Origin: Musa acuminata AAA Group
Taxonomy: Eukaryota; Streptophyta; Magnoliopsida; Zingiberales; Musaceae
DNA length: 64,000 nucleotides
Direction: 5' to 3'
Assembly (NCBI RefSeq): GCF_036884655.1
Contig: NC_088349.1
Span: forward strand, 44,894,001 to 44,958,000
The notes under the pieces are model-generated. The model worked only from the letters and a program-made list of their open reading frames with translations. It did not search any database and was not told where the DNA came from. Below, piece after piece: positions 1 to 12,581 of this stretch. Within the stretch, counting starts at the first letter, position 1; each line of letters opens with the position of its first letter. Both the position numbers and the translations under genes were made by a program.

Positions 1-34
1 TGTTGCTAAGTTGATCAGCTCTGTGACTGTGCAG

Positions 35-2676
35 GGATGAAAATCCATTTGATGTGTTTCATGAAGATGATTTGTACAAAACTAAGCAACATGTTAGTGA
101 AAAGAATGTCATGAGATCCATCTCTAATGATGATGATGAGATGGATGTAAGGTTAGCAATCATCAAAATATTCAATGAATTTTTTTCCTTTTGAGCAGAT
201 TTTCATTTGACTTGTAAGTGATGCAGCAAAGGAACATCATCTAGATTTCAGAGGACAAAAGATTTCAAATGGCAGAAAAGTTATATATTTGACCAAAAAC
301 AAGAGACCATGATAAAACATTTATATGATAAGTAAGTGTTTTGAGTATTTTTATTGTTCTCAAAGTAGCAGGCTTATTTGGTTTGGGCATTTTAAATTTT
401 CCAGATACAAGGATGATAAAAAGTGCAGTCGTCTTATAGCAGAAGCTTTAGACCCTGAAGGAAAAATAACTGCAGTTCAGATCTACTGTAAGCTTAAACA
501 GCTTGGTCTACAAACCACGAGGAGTAAAAAGCTGGCATGTGTTGATGTGCCTTTGCCAGCTGGAGATGATCCCACAGAAGAAGCTAGTACTGCATTTACC
601 ATCACTCCAAAAGGACAAGAGAATGACACTTATCTAAAAACATCTATGTAAGCTCTGTTTAATTATATAGCAAGTCTTATGAATATCATCTCCAAGACAT
701 ACTTTGAGTTCAGAGAAAACTAGATTTTGCGTGATATGATGTGCTAACTTTTGTAGCAAACCCTAACCTTAAGTTTCATACTCATCTAAAACACCATTTT
801 ATGGTATGAAATAGCTATCAGCCAAAGTCTATTAGAGTTAGATAACCTATCTGTTTCCTAAGAGTTTGATTGAGATCTGCAACAGATTGCATATATCCAT
901 CTGGAATACTCTCTGTCAACACTTGTGTAAGTAATCTTATTTATTTATTCCTTTGGATTTATCATGACCCCGTTCTAAAATGTTCATACTAAGGGTGCAG
1001 TCTGGATGATGTGTTGCAAAGGTCCAAATGTATCACTAAATGCTCCAAACCATATTGTATTAGGACCTTTCTTTGGGGTGCACCATTACTGGGTCACTCT
1101 TCCAGTTTATATTTATTTTTGTGATTGTCACGGATGATTAGCAGTTTAAAATTTTGCTTTTTTTTTTTTCCAGCCGCAGAGGAAAGAGAGTACAAGCATT
1201 CAGCAAAGATCAGGAGCTTGAGATCAAAATCCTCTTTGAGAGGTTGATGCTGATTATGTTCTGTCCATTTTGCTTACCATTGGCTAAGTTTTCATTTACA
1301 ATAATTCGTCAAATCTGTTGGATTGGTGTCTGGGCATGAAACAGCTGTTAAGCTTGGTAGATCCTGCAAGTGTACATTACCATGGAATTTTCTTACAATA
1401 ACCCTTTATTCTTTGTTGATGTTTGCATGTGCTATACAGGTTTAAGGATCATAAGAATTGCAGTCATATGATAGCCAAAGCTTTGGATGCTGATAACACT
1501 TGCACTGCTGCCCAAGTTTCCTGGAAACTCAAGCAACTAGGTCTGCTTGCTCCTAAAAAATTGACCTCACCTGAAATTGAGAAGCACTCGAGAGATGATG
1601 AAAACAAAGAGAAAGGAGTGCAGTTAGAAGAGACATTGTTAGCAATTAAAAAAAGGTACATGCTTTACTTTTCTGTCACACAAGCGCACTTGGATGCCAT
1701 GTTGGAGGTTCTTGGTTTTTGGTGATGTGGTAGCCTGATGGTTCTTTATGTGACGATTAGTCCAAAATCCAAATATCATCTTAGTCATGCTACTAATGCT
1801 TCTGTCGGTTTTTATCAGATATCCTGACCATTGTCAGTTGATTCTTAAATCAGATATCTGTTACCAAGTTCTTTATGTCAGGCTAAAGCTTTTTATTTGT
1901 TCATTCGTTGGAAAGCCACAGAAAGAGGAAATCCTTGACAAAGGAGGATGAATCAAGTAGCCCACCCCAGAATATAGAGCTGCCAGTGGAAGATGATTCT
2001 GGAGTTGTGAGAACCACGTCAAAGTGTGTATCTGATGTAGCTAATAACAGAAATCTTGTACTTCTTGTAGACAGTTAGGACCCATCTACTTTCTTCGTCT
2101 GTCAGTTTAGTCTGGCTAATCTATGAACTTAAATGTTTATGTCAGAAATCGAAGAAAGAGGAGGAATAAGTCACCAGTAAAGGAGGCTACACAGGAGATA
2201 ATTTCTCGGCATGATTCGGACGAGGAGGTTCTTGCGACTTTGTTCAAGTAAGTAATTTTGGTATTATTACCTACCAAGAAACACTTCAGCTATATACAAG
2301 CACCTGTCTCGTTAGGTGTACTTTGTAGCCAATCCTTGCAAGAGTTACTAAATGCTTTGTTTCTTTTTATCCTGGCGGAAGAAGAACGGAACGGCAACCT
2401 GACCAACAATCTGCGGATCATGAAACGGACGGTGTTGGTTTGGATGATGACATGGACGCGCAACAGCAATCCCATGAAGATGAAATTGGCGCCACCACGG
2501 CCACCAATGGTTTTGATGACAATATGGATGAGCCCAGCAAGGCGGGGGATGGAGCTACAGAAGCTGAGCTGATGGATTACTTCGACTCGGAGGGTGAAAC
2601 GAATGCTACTGCGCCCCCAAGTAGGATAGGTCATAAAAGGAATCTTAAGCTGGTTATGGGTGAAGACGAGGAGTAA
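35..2676 (+). CDS. TIMELESS-like replication fork protein, C-terminal part (5' end outside window)
   Basis: TIMELESS/Tof1/Swi1 proteins travel with the replisome and stabilise stalled forks with TIPIN, in the nucleus. Exons read from GT-AG borders and frame: 35-146, 252-331, 405-647, 1174-1242, 1440-1655, 1922-2023, 2146-2247, 2382-2676 (stop TAA 2674). They sum to 406 codons with one leftover base at the left edge, so phase is consistent throughout. Two homologous helical modules are visible: one spans exons 2-3 (YKDDKKCSRLIAEALD... then LKQLGL), the other exons 4-5 (FSKDQELEIKILFERFKDHK, then CSHMIAKALD and LKQLGL). They resemble the Myb/homeodomain-like C-terminal module of eukaryotic TIMELESS. 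The tail is acidic and of low complexity, rich in D and E, with basic RRKRR stretches in exon 7. The last acceptor (2381) is the least certain splice site. Family assignment is from recalled motifs; no alignment was run. Confidence 0.75.
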
Positions 2677-3132
2677 AACAAAGATTGCCATGGTGCTTGC
2701 TACTTGTAAAGACGGACGGCCTAGAAGAATCAGCTTAGTACCTTCTTTTTAATACCTTCTCTTTTGGCATTGGATAGTCGAATTAAATTCTACAAGCATT
2801 CAATCAAAGAATGCTACCGTTAGAAGTGGAGGAGCTTAGCATGGTGATGGCCGTCGCCGGATCACCTTGTCCTACGCCACCTCGCAGCTCTTAGTGAGTC
2901 GCGTGCCCCAAAAATCTATTTTGTTTCCTTTTATGTACTCGCATTCCTCTATAAATGTATTTCCTTTTATTTTCTCTCTTCATGTATTATATACTCCTCG
3001 TATTCTTTTTAGTAACTAGATAATCATATATATACTAAACCTGAGGTAGTCAAATTCCATTATCCAGTAATATTCTTAGTAGACTTAAATATCATCCCAT
3101 TTGCGGGGTAGTGGATTTACCACCAAAGGGTA
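2677..3132. other. 3' flank of the TIMELESS-like gene
   Basis: No coding signal. AT-rich sequence downstream of the stop codon probably includes the 3' UTR, with several near-AATAAA stretches (for example around 2750-2790). The flank ends where the copia LTR begins. Confidence 0.5.
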
Positions 3133-5005
3133 TGTTGAGGAGGGAGGAGCACAAAAAAAAATAAAAAAATAATGATATAATTAAAAAAGAATAATTTTAA
3201 TGAAAAATCGATATAATATTAAAGAGGTACGATATAGAATACTTTAAAACATTTTTAAGTATACACACTCCATCTTACTTTATGAACTATGGTCATATTT
3301 ATAGAACCTAGTGGTAATTATCTCACCCCATCATGTCACCCATGATTGAGTTAGGTGAAGGAACTATCCTATAACTTTTAGATCATAAGCTACTACTTAG
3401 AACATGCCTATAATTATCTAGAACATGATAACTATCTAGAACATAACAACTACCTAGATAATTGTAGGAAAATCTAGGGGCAACATCACATACGCAACGG
3501 AAGAACAGAAATAAAAATATCAGATTTTCACAAAAAGATTTCATCGTCGTGTGAAGATTGATATGCAAAAATCATAAAATTGAAAACCATACGTATATGA
3601 GAGATGTATTTTGTCTAGGGAGATCGTATATCTTTGAAATCTTGCAAATCTGTGGGAGAGGATGAAGGAGGTCAACTATCCTCTTCTCTAGCAGTGATCC
3701 ACATGGTAGTGGCTGCAAAGATGCTCCTCAAATCACTGTTCAAATATCCATATACTCCAAATAAGGGCTGTTGGCTGAGAAGAAGAAGGGAAGAGGAGAA
3801 TAGGAGGTGACAGATCTTGCCCTATTGGGTATTAGATCTCCATCTAACTACCCAAGCCTCTTATATTAGTGGATTTCTACTCAATAATATCTCATTCGCT
3901 CTTATTGGATCTCATCCATATGATCCAATAATTCAGGGGCTTATTGGATATCTAATAAGATATAGGCTCTATTATATATCTCATATCTGAACCTCTACTC
4001 GTCGCAAAACCTACCATATGTATGTGACCCTCCAGGTCTAATATTAAGCTAGCCGTGAGTCATACTTGTCAGAACTTATTCTGACTTAGTGAATTATTAT
4101 CTCTATAATAATTCACTTGACTCATCAACTACAGATGTATTCGGCCACTACGCCGCAGTCTTCAGACGATATAAGGGAATTCAATTCTTTGGACATATCT
4201 ATCCTCAATTACCGTATACCTATAGTCCCTCATCCATCTAATACCCCAGAGATTGTATACCGGGTATGGTGTTGTCAGGCCCATATAGTTTTTACTCGAG
4301 TCTCGCTCTAATCGGATTCTCTTGGAGAACTCTTTCTCTCTCAATTCAAATTACCATAGCTAGGGATTTGCTTGAGCAAGAATACATGAGATATTTCTCT
4401 CATGACACCGAGAGTGGATGATCTTTTATCGACACTCCATAGCCCTCGTAAGGTTGGCTACCACTCTCGATGATCGATTGTGCTATATCTGAAACTTCCA
4501 AGTCTATAAGTTTGATATTAAAAAATAAAGCACTCACATAGGATATCCTTAGCATCTTAAGTCTAAAGACTAGATACACTATTGGGATGACGGAATCATT
4601 GTCTGACAATGAGGTATCATCAACCATCTAGCATTCTGTGAGTAAATTAATCACTGAACTAATTCTCCAATGAGCACTTGTGTGATATCCCTAGTGTCCC
4701 CACACGAGCAGCTATGAGGCTAGCCATCTCCATCATATGGATGGGTGTACAACACACTAGTATACTCGGTCATCTCAAGTAACTTATGACCGGGATTATT
4801 TAGGGTCTGTATTTAAAGGTGAATCAGTCTTACTATCGTAATCTTACTACGGACATCACAATATATGCATCATGTAAGATTAAGTGATAAAATATCAAAT
4901 AATATAATTAAAAAAATGCATATCATGTCACACGTGCCATCATTACATGTTTGACTTACAAGGCACCTATGATTAGCAATAACTACTATAAATCAATTCT
5001 CAACA
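3133..5005 (-). repeat. Left LTR (3' LTR in element sense) of the copia element, split
   Basis: LTR sequence runs 3133-3462 and resumes 4979-5005. It aligns with 8282-8642 over the shared blocks, such as the ACACACTC...ATCTTAC stretch and the repeated CTAGAA...GATAACTA motifs. The gap is a foreign solo LTR (3463-4978). Confidence 0.75.
3463..4978 (-). mobile_element. Solo LTR (about 1.5 kb) inserted into the copia LTR
   Basis: Reverse-complement copy of the long LTR family seen at 24829-27928. It starts TGTAGG (TGTTGG in the family), ends TTAGCA, and is flanked by the 5-bp duplication ATAAT (3458-3462) and ATAAC (4979-4983), which differ by one C-to-T change. No internal retroelement sequence remains, so it is a solo LTR left after recombination. 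The copy is old: many differences from the 25600-27092 copy are visible. Confidence 0.8.
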
Positions 5006-5029
5006 CTCATTCTTGATTCATAGTTACAT

Positions 5030-8000
5030 ACACCTATTTGAGACATAAAATAAATATGCTTCTGAACTGGAAGCGACTTGTTAAGAATATCCGTAACTTA
5101 TTCATCTGTTCTACAATACTTGCTATCGCTCCACTTGCTACAATATCTCCAATGAAATGATAGCATATATCTATATGCTCCGTTTTTACATGAAATGTTA
5201 GATTTTTCGTTATTGAAATTATGACTTTATTATACAAAATATTTCTGTTGCTTCTTCTTGTTCTTGATGAAGATCTTCAAGAAGTATTCTAAGTCATATT
5301 GCTTGACAAGCTACTGATGTTGTAACTGCATATTTTGCTTTTGATGTCGATAACGTAGTTGTTGCTTACTTCTTTGAACTCTAAGATATAACTCTTGATT
5401 CGAGGTTAAAAACATTACTTAAAATACGCTTTCTATCATTTAAAGCTCCTACCTAATCACTATAAGTGAAACCATATAATTTATATTTAAAATTATGAGA
5501 GTACTAAATGCCATAATATGTAGTTTCAATGATATAATGTAGAATTATTATAACAACTCCAAGATAATGTTTGCTTGGGCTATGCATAAACTTAGATACT
5601 ACACTAACAAAGAAGGTAATATCTGGTCAAGTATGAGTTAGATAAATCAAATCTCCAACCAAACTTCTATAGTATCTTACATTTGTCAAACATATATCAT
5701 CTTCAAGTTTTAATTTCTTATTTACATTCATCGGTATTGTTGTAGCTTTGCAATTAATTACATTAGATTTTTTGAATAGATCCATTATATACTTTATTTA
5801 TGGAATAAAAATTTTATCTAATCCTTGCTTTAGTTCCAACCCAAGAAAATAGTGTAGTAGACTTAGATATGACATTTCAAACTTATTTGTTATACATTTT
5901 TTAAATTCTATCATAAAAGAGTTAGATGAACCCATATATATAATATCATCAATATAAAGGTAAATCATAAGAATATTATCTTCACCTTCGTTCTTTAGAT
6001 AAATAATAGGTTCATTATGACTCCTCTTAAATCTATTTTGATGAAAATAATAATCAATTTTATTATACAATGCCTTAGAGCTTGTTTAAGCCCGCTTTTT
6101 TTAACTTATACACCTTTTCTTCATGTCCTTTAACTAAAAAACCTTTTAGGTTGAGTAACAAAAATCTCTTCTTATAAATCTCCATTTAAAAATATAGATT
6201 TCAAATCAAATTGATAAATAGACTAACTCAAGTGAGCAGCCAAAAAAGTTTTTACAATTTCAAATCTAGCAACTAGAGAAATAGTATCATTAAAATTAAT
6301 ACATTGTTGTTGTGAATATCCCTTTGCTATAAGCCGAGCCATATGTTTTTGGACACTTCTATCTATTTTGTATTTTATTTTAAATACACATTTCAATCTA
6401 ATAACTTTTTTTTCTTTTTTTTCTTTTGTAGATCCACTAGTTCCCAGGTTTCATTTTTCTCAATTGACTTGATTTCCTTTTTCTTTCATTGTATTTCGCC
6501 ATTCCTCTTTTTCAACTATTTCCTCAAAACTTATAGGATCTGAAATAAACAAAGCAAATATTGAATCATAAAATTTTGTTAGTCATCTGAATTTTCTTGG
6601 AGAGGTTTCATTTGAGGAATCATTTGATGAATTTGAACTACTACCGAGTGAAGTTGAAGATGAACTTGTCAAGATCTATCACTTGATTCTGTGGAGTGTC
6701 TAGTTCTACTAGAATCTGAATTTGTATTTCGCTCTCCCAATTCCAACTTGTCCTTTCATCAAACATAATAATTTTATTAATAATAACTTTGCTACTAATA
6801 GGATTAAATAATCGATATGTTTTGGATTATAAGGAATAACCAATTAGGATACATTTTTCAGATTTTTCATTAAACTTGCGATAATTTTCTAAATTTACCA
6901 AGCATAAACAATACAACAAAAAATTCTTAGATGGCTTACACTTAGCTTTATACCATACCAAACTTCAAAAGAAGTTCAATTTATAACAGCCTTTATTGAT
7001 GAAATATTCAATAAATAAATTGCTAATACAACTACTTCTGCCTAAAACTAATTTAGAAGATTTTTTTCTTTAAGCAAACTTCTTGCCATTTCAACTACAA
7101 TTTGATTTTTACATTCAGCTACACCATTTTGCTCTGGTGTATATGGTGCTTTCAATTTCTTATGAATACCATTTTTTTCACAAAAAAAATTAAACTCATA
7201 AGATAAAATTCACCACCTCTATATGTCCAAAGCGTCTTTATGCATATACCACTTTGCCTTTCTATAAGTATATTAAATTTTTAAAAATTATTAAATTTTT
7301 AGATTTCAGTTCTAGAAAATATACCCAACTCATGCAGTTATAATAATAAGTAAATAATAAAAAATATTGATTTTTCACTAAATGATTTTGTATTCATAGG
7401 TTCACATAAATCAACATGAATTAATTCAAGACAATTAGATGCTCTCCATACTTTTTCAACAGGAAATTATTTTTTTACTTTGTTTATCATAAATATGTAT
7501 CATTCATATATATTAAGTATATTAATTTTAGGTAATCCAAAAATCATTTTTTTTATTTAACAATCTTAAACCCTTAATGTTAAAGTGTCTATATATTAAA
7601 TTCCATAAATTTAATATATATATAAATTTATATATATATAAATCTTAATGTTAAAGTGTTTATTAATTTAACATTAATAAACACTTAATGTTAAAGTGTT
7701 TATTAATTTAAAATATATATAAATCTTTTGACTTTTCAATTATAACAATAAAATGATCAGTTGAACTTTTCAAAACTTTTGTAACAATTATATGATCATG
7801 AAGATATTAACCATAAGATTTCATTTAACTAACAATTTTAATCACTCGAGAAAGAAAATCTTGCACTGATTCATTGTTTTTCATGAACAAAATTTTAAAC
7901 TTATGATGAAGGGTTTAAAGTTTACCGTAATCACCCTTAATGAGCCTTGAAATTTATTTTGAAGTATCAACCAAACTTATTTGAAGGTTGTCGCTACTGT

Positions 8001-8270
8001 AATTCTTGAGAATATTGTCTCATATACAGTTTGTTGAATGAAGAACAATACCTTTGAGTCATTCTTTCTATTCTCCCTCTGCTTGATTTATTTATCTGGA
8101 TTTGCATATCCATTCTCTATTAAGTTCCAAAGATCTTGAAACTTGAATAGAGTCTTCATCTTGATACTTCAAAATTCATAGCATTTGCCCGAGAAGATGA
8201 GAATAAGGGGTTGAGACATAAAATTATTATTGAAAGCCATAATGCTTAGTTCATATTCAAACATAGCTTT
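5030..8270 (-). pseudogene. Degenerate copia gag-pol
   Basis: Minus-strand fragments show the pol order of Ty1/copia. Near 7090-7160 is the integrase motif PYTPEQNGVAE followed by an EMARSLL-like stretch. At 5798-6070 is reverse transcriptase with LYIDDIIYMGSS, the YVDD-type active-site motif, followed by FEMSYLSLLHYFLGLE. Near 5034-5330 is the RNase H end, with a TEHIDICYHFI stretch corresponding to the usual SKHIDIRYHFIR. Gag should lie near 7700-8260 but is too eroded to read. Frameshifts and stops separate the fragments, so no functional polyprotein is possible. A similar remnant lies at 42000-43600. Confidence 0.8.
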
Positions 8271-8281
8271 GATACCATAAA

Positions 8282-8642
8282 TGTTGGGGATGGAGGAGAA
8301 AGGAAAAAAAAAAATATAATACTACGATATAATTAAAAGAGACTGCTTTCAATCAAAAATACCGATGTAGTATTAAACAAGAGGTAAGACATAAAACACT
8401 TACAAGACATTCCCAAGTGTACACACTCTATCTTACCTCATGAACTATAGTTCTATTTATAGAACCTAGTGGTAACTATCTCACCCTATCATATCATTAA
8501 TGATTGAGTTAAGTATAGAAACTACTATGTAACTTCTAGATCATAGACTACTATTTAGAAAATGCATATAACTACCTAGAATATGACAACTATCTAGAAT
8601 ATGATAATTACCTAGATAACTATTATGAATTAATTCTCAACA
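8282..8642 (-). repeat. Right LTR (5' LTR in element sense) of the copia element
   Basis: 361 bp, from TGTTGGGG to CTCAACA, matching the split left LTR. A primer-binding-site complement (GCTTTGATACCATAAA) sits immediately left, fixing the orientation. Confidence 0.75.
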
Positions 8643-10384
8643 TGATGCCTTTCTCATAGGATTATAATACGTTACCCTAGAAAATCATCTTATAACATAT
8701 TTTCTCCATAGTTTTCTCTATAAGGCCACTAGTTATCACTCAAATTAGCTCATTACGTATGTACTGATGTCCGAAGGTACCCTTGAAATCCACCACGAGG
8801 TATAAGTCTTTATAGTAGAATTAATGAGAACTAATTTCAAAATATTTAAATACATATATAATGTTACCACATATCGCTATAAATATATGCATCTTCACAT
8901 GCAATAATTTATGACTAAAATAAAAATTTTCTGCTTGACTTCTCATGTAAGTATCGAATTAATGAAATTTATGGACCAAGAACGTTGATCGGGTTGGATC
9001 CGCTCCAAACTTCATGGATCGCAATAGGGAGCATCATCATGTATCTCACATGCTAACCTGCATCATTTGCAAGTCTCCGAATCGACAACCCCAACCCCAT
9101 CTCTGAGATGTAAAAACAAGGGAAGGAAGAGAAAAAGGGTGTCAACGTCATAGAAGCGCAAACAAGAATAAAGAACATAACCTGCGAAGAAGACCCATGC
9201 AACGGTGAGACTGCTTTAAACCAAGAGGTCAACTATCTCTCGATTGAGTAGAAGAGGAGAAAACAAGAGGCGCCCACTAGAGGAGAGATCTCTCGCGGTG
9301 GCAGAAGATGAGTAAAAGGAGAAGGGGGTTGCCACCCTTGTCACCATCGAGTGCTGCTATCCTCATCCTTTATTGTGATGGTTGTAAGTGTTCTTCCAAG
9401 ACAAGATGCACGAGAGCAAAGGAGAGGAAGTAGTTGTGGAGAGATCTTGTAATCATATGTCTATTCTTTAATCTCAAAGGACATATACATCAAACTAAAA
9501 ATTAATAATGTTTATAAATAATGATAATAAATTATTATCATTAGTATTCCTTGAGAAAAAAAAAATCATGAGTCAACTGGGCTTAATTAGATGCTAATCG
9601 AATGAATCCTAAATGATTGATTTAATTAAACTTAGATATGGTAAGGTAATATTAATCTTGATTTGAACAACTGAAACCATCTCTATTTATAGAGAATTTT
9701 AAGATTATTATTTCTTGAATTTGGCATGATTTTAAGTGATTTATATAATTGAGTGCATTTAACATCATTTTTTTACTATAATGAGATTAAGCTTTTATCA
9801 AACCACATAAAACTTTCACATAAGTTGTCAAATAGGATACTAACACCTTTTCAATTATTCTTTCCATTTTTAGAGGATTATATGGAATTTGGCACATTTC
9901 CAAGTGGATCATGCTATTGAATGTGTTTCAATTCATTTTCCAACTATATAGGATTATTATTTCTCCATTTTGATACACTTAAAAGAAAAATCATGTTGTT
10001 GTTGATAAAAATGTGATAAGGAGTGACAAATGATGAAAAGAAAAATAAAAAGGAAAGAGAGAAGATGGTGCTAGTGTTACTAGGCATGATAGATTAATTG
10101 GCCCATCAATTTTATTTGACCATTAGTCAAAATATAAGCTAAAGTTAATAATAGTTACGAGTGACTTCATCCGTTAGTAGCTCTTTTTTTTTTCTTTTAC
10201 TATACTCAAATACTATATTAATTTTAATACTAAATGTTATGACCCAAATCTAATGGGTTAATTGATCCATTAATTTTATTTGACCTAAACTATTGATCAA
10301 AATGATTAAATTAAAATTCATAATAATATACTCATTAGACTCTTACACGATCATCTTAGTTTTATTCACTTACGATGTAGGATT
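8643..10384. other. AT-rich intergenic sequence without recognised genes
   Basis: No ORF or domain could be supported. A less AT-rich block at about 8985-9470 has the composition of an old gene or transposon fragment but was not recognised. Around 10080-10310 a short motif (TTAATTG, then CCATTAATTTTATTTGACC) occurs twice about 165 bp apart, suggesting an old duplication. Confidence 0.5.
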
Positions 10385-10790
10385 AATTAGGGTGTTTTAG
10401 TTAGGTTGGAGAGTTAAAGTATAGTGGAGGAGGAGACGAAAAGAACAAGGGCTGAAGGGGCACTAGAGGAGAAGGGGTGGTAGAGGAGGAAAAGGAAAAG
10501 AAAGAAAAGAGAAAAAGAGATGTAGAGGAGACCAAAGAAAAAAAGAAAGGCAACAAAAGAGAAGAAGAAAGAAATAGGAGGAGGGCTAGAGAAGGAGAAG
10601 AAAAACAGAATGGGTAGAGGCATAACGAAGGAGAATGAGAGGAGAGACTGGAAGCAGACACGAGAAAAAAGAATAAAGAAGAAAAAAAGAAGGGATGGAG
10701 GGGTGATGATAGAGGGATAGTATTATTTGAGACGAAGGAGAAGGATGAATGAACAAAAAGGGACAAGATAGAATTAAACCAAAATGATTC
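10385..10790. repeat. About 400-bp purine (GA-rich) tract
   Basis: The plus strand is almost continuously A and G, with blocks of GAGGAG and AAAGAAAAG. Minus-strand reading frames here consist of S, F, P and L only and are compositional artefacts. Long polypurine tracts can form triplex or non-B DNA; that is inference. Confidence 0.7.
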
Positions 10791-10979
10791 AATTTGATCT
10801 AATTTATTCTTTAGATTTGATAGAATTCATGATAATAAACCTTAAAGATAAAGACATATTTGTTTATTTATAAAATAGGATGTCTTCAAGTAAATAGATG
10901 AGTCACTGAGAATAAGTTTAACTCATAAAAATAATCTTTTTAAATATTTGAAAACTTCACTTTATACAGTGATCCTCCC

Positions 10980-11900
10980 TAAATCTCATATTAGTGAGAG
11001 TCTTAGAGATTTTTTATTTTTTTATTTAATTTAATAAAAACTTAAATGATGATGATAACTTTGAACTTCTCACAATAAAATTTAAAAAATTCATAAGACA
11101 AGAATCTTATATTTAACTTGTTATGAATGTAAAAGATTAGGACACTTCAAAAATTGAATGTTCACGAATGATAATAAATTATTAAATATGATTCTTACAA
11201 ATAAATATCATATATATAGAAAAAAAAATCAACTTGTGAGTAACACTCAATAAAAGTCACCCACATTGCATATTACCCATAAGATTAAGTATATTTTTTT
11301 TTGATAGACATAGTCATTTTGTTTATAAATATTTATTCAAAAATTATAACTCATATAAATTAGTTTAAATTATTAAAGAAACCATAAATGACTTAATGTC
11401 AAAAGACAAGATAAATAAATTTAATTACGAGAGATTCAAAATCAAATAGATACTTATTGTAAATATTTTTACAATAAAAAACTAAGAGCAAAAATAATAT
11501 TTCGATAATGAATGCTCATGATTGGAAATCATTAGAATTAAAATTATTATTAATAAATTTTTAATTAAAAATATTTTATTGTTTAATATGTTATACTATT
11601 GATCTTTGTCATGGAACTTTCGATTTTAAACGTTAACGCACGATTTTTGACATAAAAGATTTAGGCATCCTTGAAATCACATAAATTGAAACAAAAAAAA
11701 TAAATATATCTTTCTTAAAAATTTCTCAATCTCTATCTTATCAAATTGATACATATATTTATGTTATTTATAAATCTCTTAAACTACGAAAATAATTTTA
11801 ATAATTTAACAAATTAAATTTAAATAAATTTTATCTACATCTTTTAAGATTTATTTGATACTTGAGATTTATTATTTATTATCCTATGTCTCTTTTTGAT
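10980..11900 (+). pseudogene. Copia-type retroelement remnant (gag zinc knuckle plus RT fragment)
   Basis: At 11119-11165 a gag CCHC zinc knuckle is readable as CYECKRLGHFKN, with the final E-C displaced by one extra base, so it is frameshifted. Near 11645-11720 a fragment reads FDIKDLGILEIT, matching the copia RT stretch F-x-MKDLG-x-L-x-YFLGIE, followed by a poor match to the I-x-LSQ region. Both are on the plus strand and in normal gag-pol order, although too close together for an intact element, so a large internal deletion is implied. No LTRs were identified. Confidence 0.55.
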
Positions 11901-12196
11901 ATTTACCGTGACAAAAAGACCGAAATTCATCTAAATAAGTTTGTGTTTTAGCGATTAACCGTTTTTTGGTTATTAAAACAGTTATTAAAAAATTACAACA
12001 AAAAAAAGAACAATTTTATAATTTGAAAACAGTGAGGACTCTCTTACGACATTTGTGGTTTTTCTTCAGAAATAGATTAAAAATTAAAAAAAACTACTAA
12101 TAACAAAACAAGAAAAGAGACACTACATGAGGTTTATTACAGGAGACTATGAAGTGTGCAAATATCCAATGCTATGATTCAATATACACATACAAC
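11900..12196. other. AT-rich spacer
   Basis: No feature recognised between the copia remnant and the snoRNA cluster. It probably includes the 3' end of the minus-strand snoRNA precursor. Confidence 0.4.
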
Positions 12197-12581
12197 AAAA
12201 TCAGCCCCGAATAAAAACGGCTGTTTATTGAATCGAAGCAGACGGATTGCAGTTTTAACGTCAGAGATCATCGCAGCCGCCTGAAGCAGTAATCACTGGT
12301 AGACTCTAGGGATGCTGGAGAACGTTTATATTAGTCGAGAAAGGAATTCGTGATAATAAAAAGAATGTTCCAATATGTGATTCAGATGACATCACAGAAA
12401 TTTCGATCATATAAAATACCATATATTAATCAAAGATAAAATCGAAAAAATTACAGTTCCATTGATAATTTTACATCATTTTATAACTCAAAAATTAGAA
12501 AGGTCAATCCATTTAAACAATAAGAAGAAAAAAAGTAGTCAGAGTAAGATAAAAACTCTAATTTAAGGCAAAAGATGTATA

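Larger units (their letters stand above)
3133..8642 (-). mobile_element. Decayed Ty1/copia LTR retrotransposon (minus strand)
   Basis: Two related LTRs in direct orientation bound the element: 3133-5005 (split by a later insertion) and 8282-8642. Both start TGTTG and end CTCAACA. Just left of the right LTR, 8262-8281 reads as the complement of a TGGTATCAAAGC-type primer-binding site, so the element points to the minus strand. Degenerate copia domains lie between in the expected minus order: integrase near 7090-7160, RT near 5800-6200, RNase H near 5030-5330. Stops and frameshifts are frequent. The bases flanking the two ends (GGGTA left, TGATG right) do not form a target-site duplication, so the ends may derive from recombination or erosion. 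Confidence 0.8.

Noticed and set aside
10401..10766. Minus-strand ORFs of 121 and 69 codons
   Set aside because: They are translations of a polypyrimidine strand (S/F/P/L only).
12370..12480. A sixth snoRNA using AATGATGT and a CTGA near 12384
   Set aside because: No closing stem and no rRNA complement; very AT-rich, so box matches are likely by chance.
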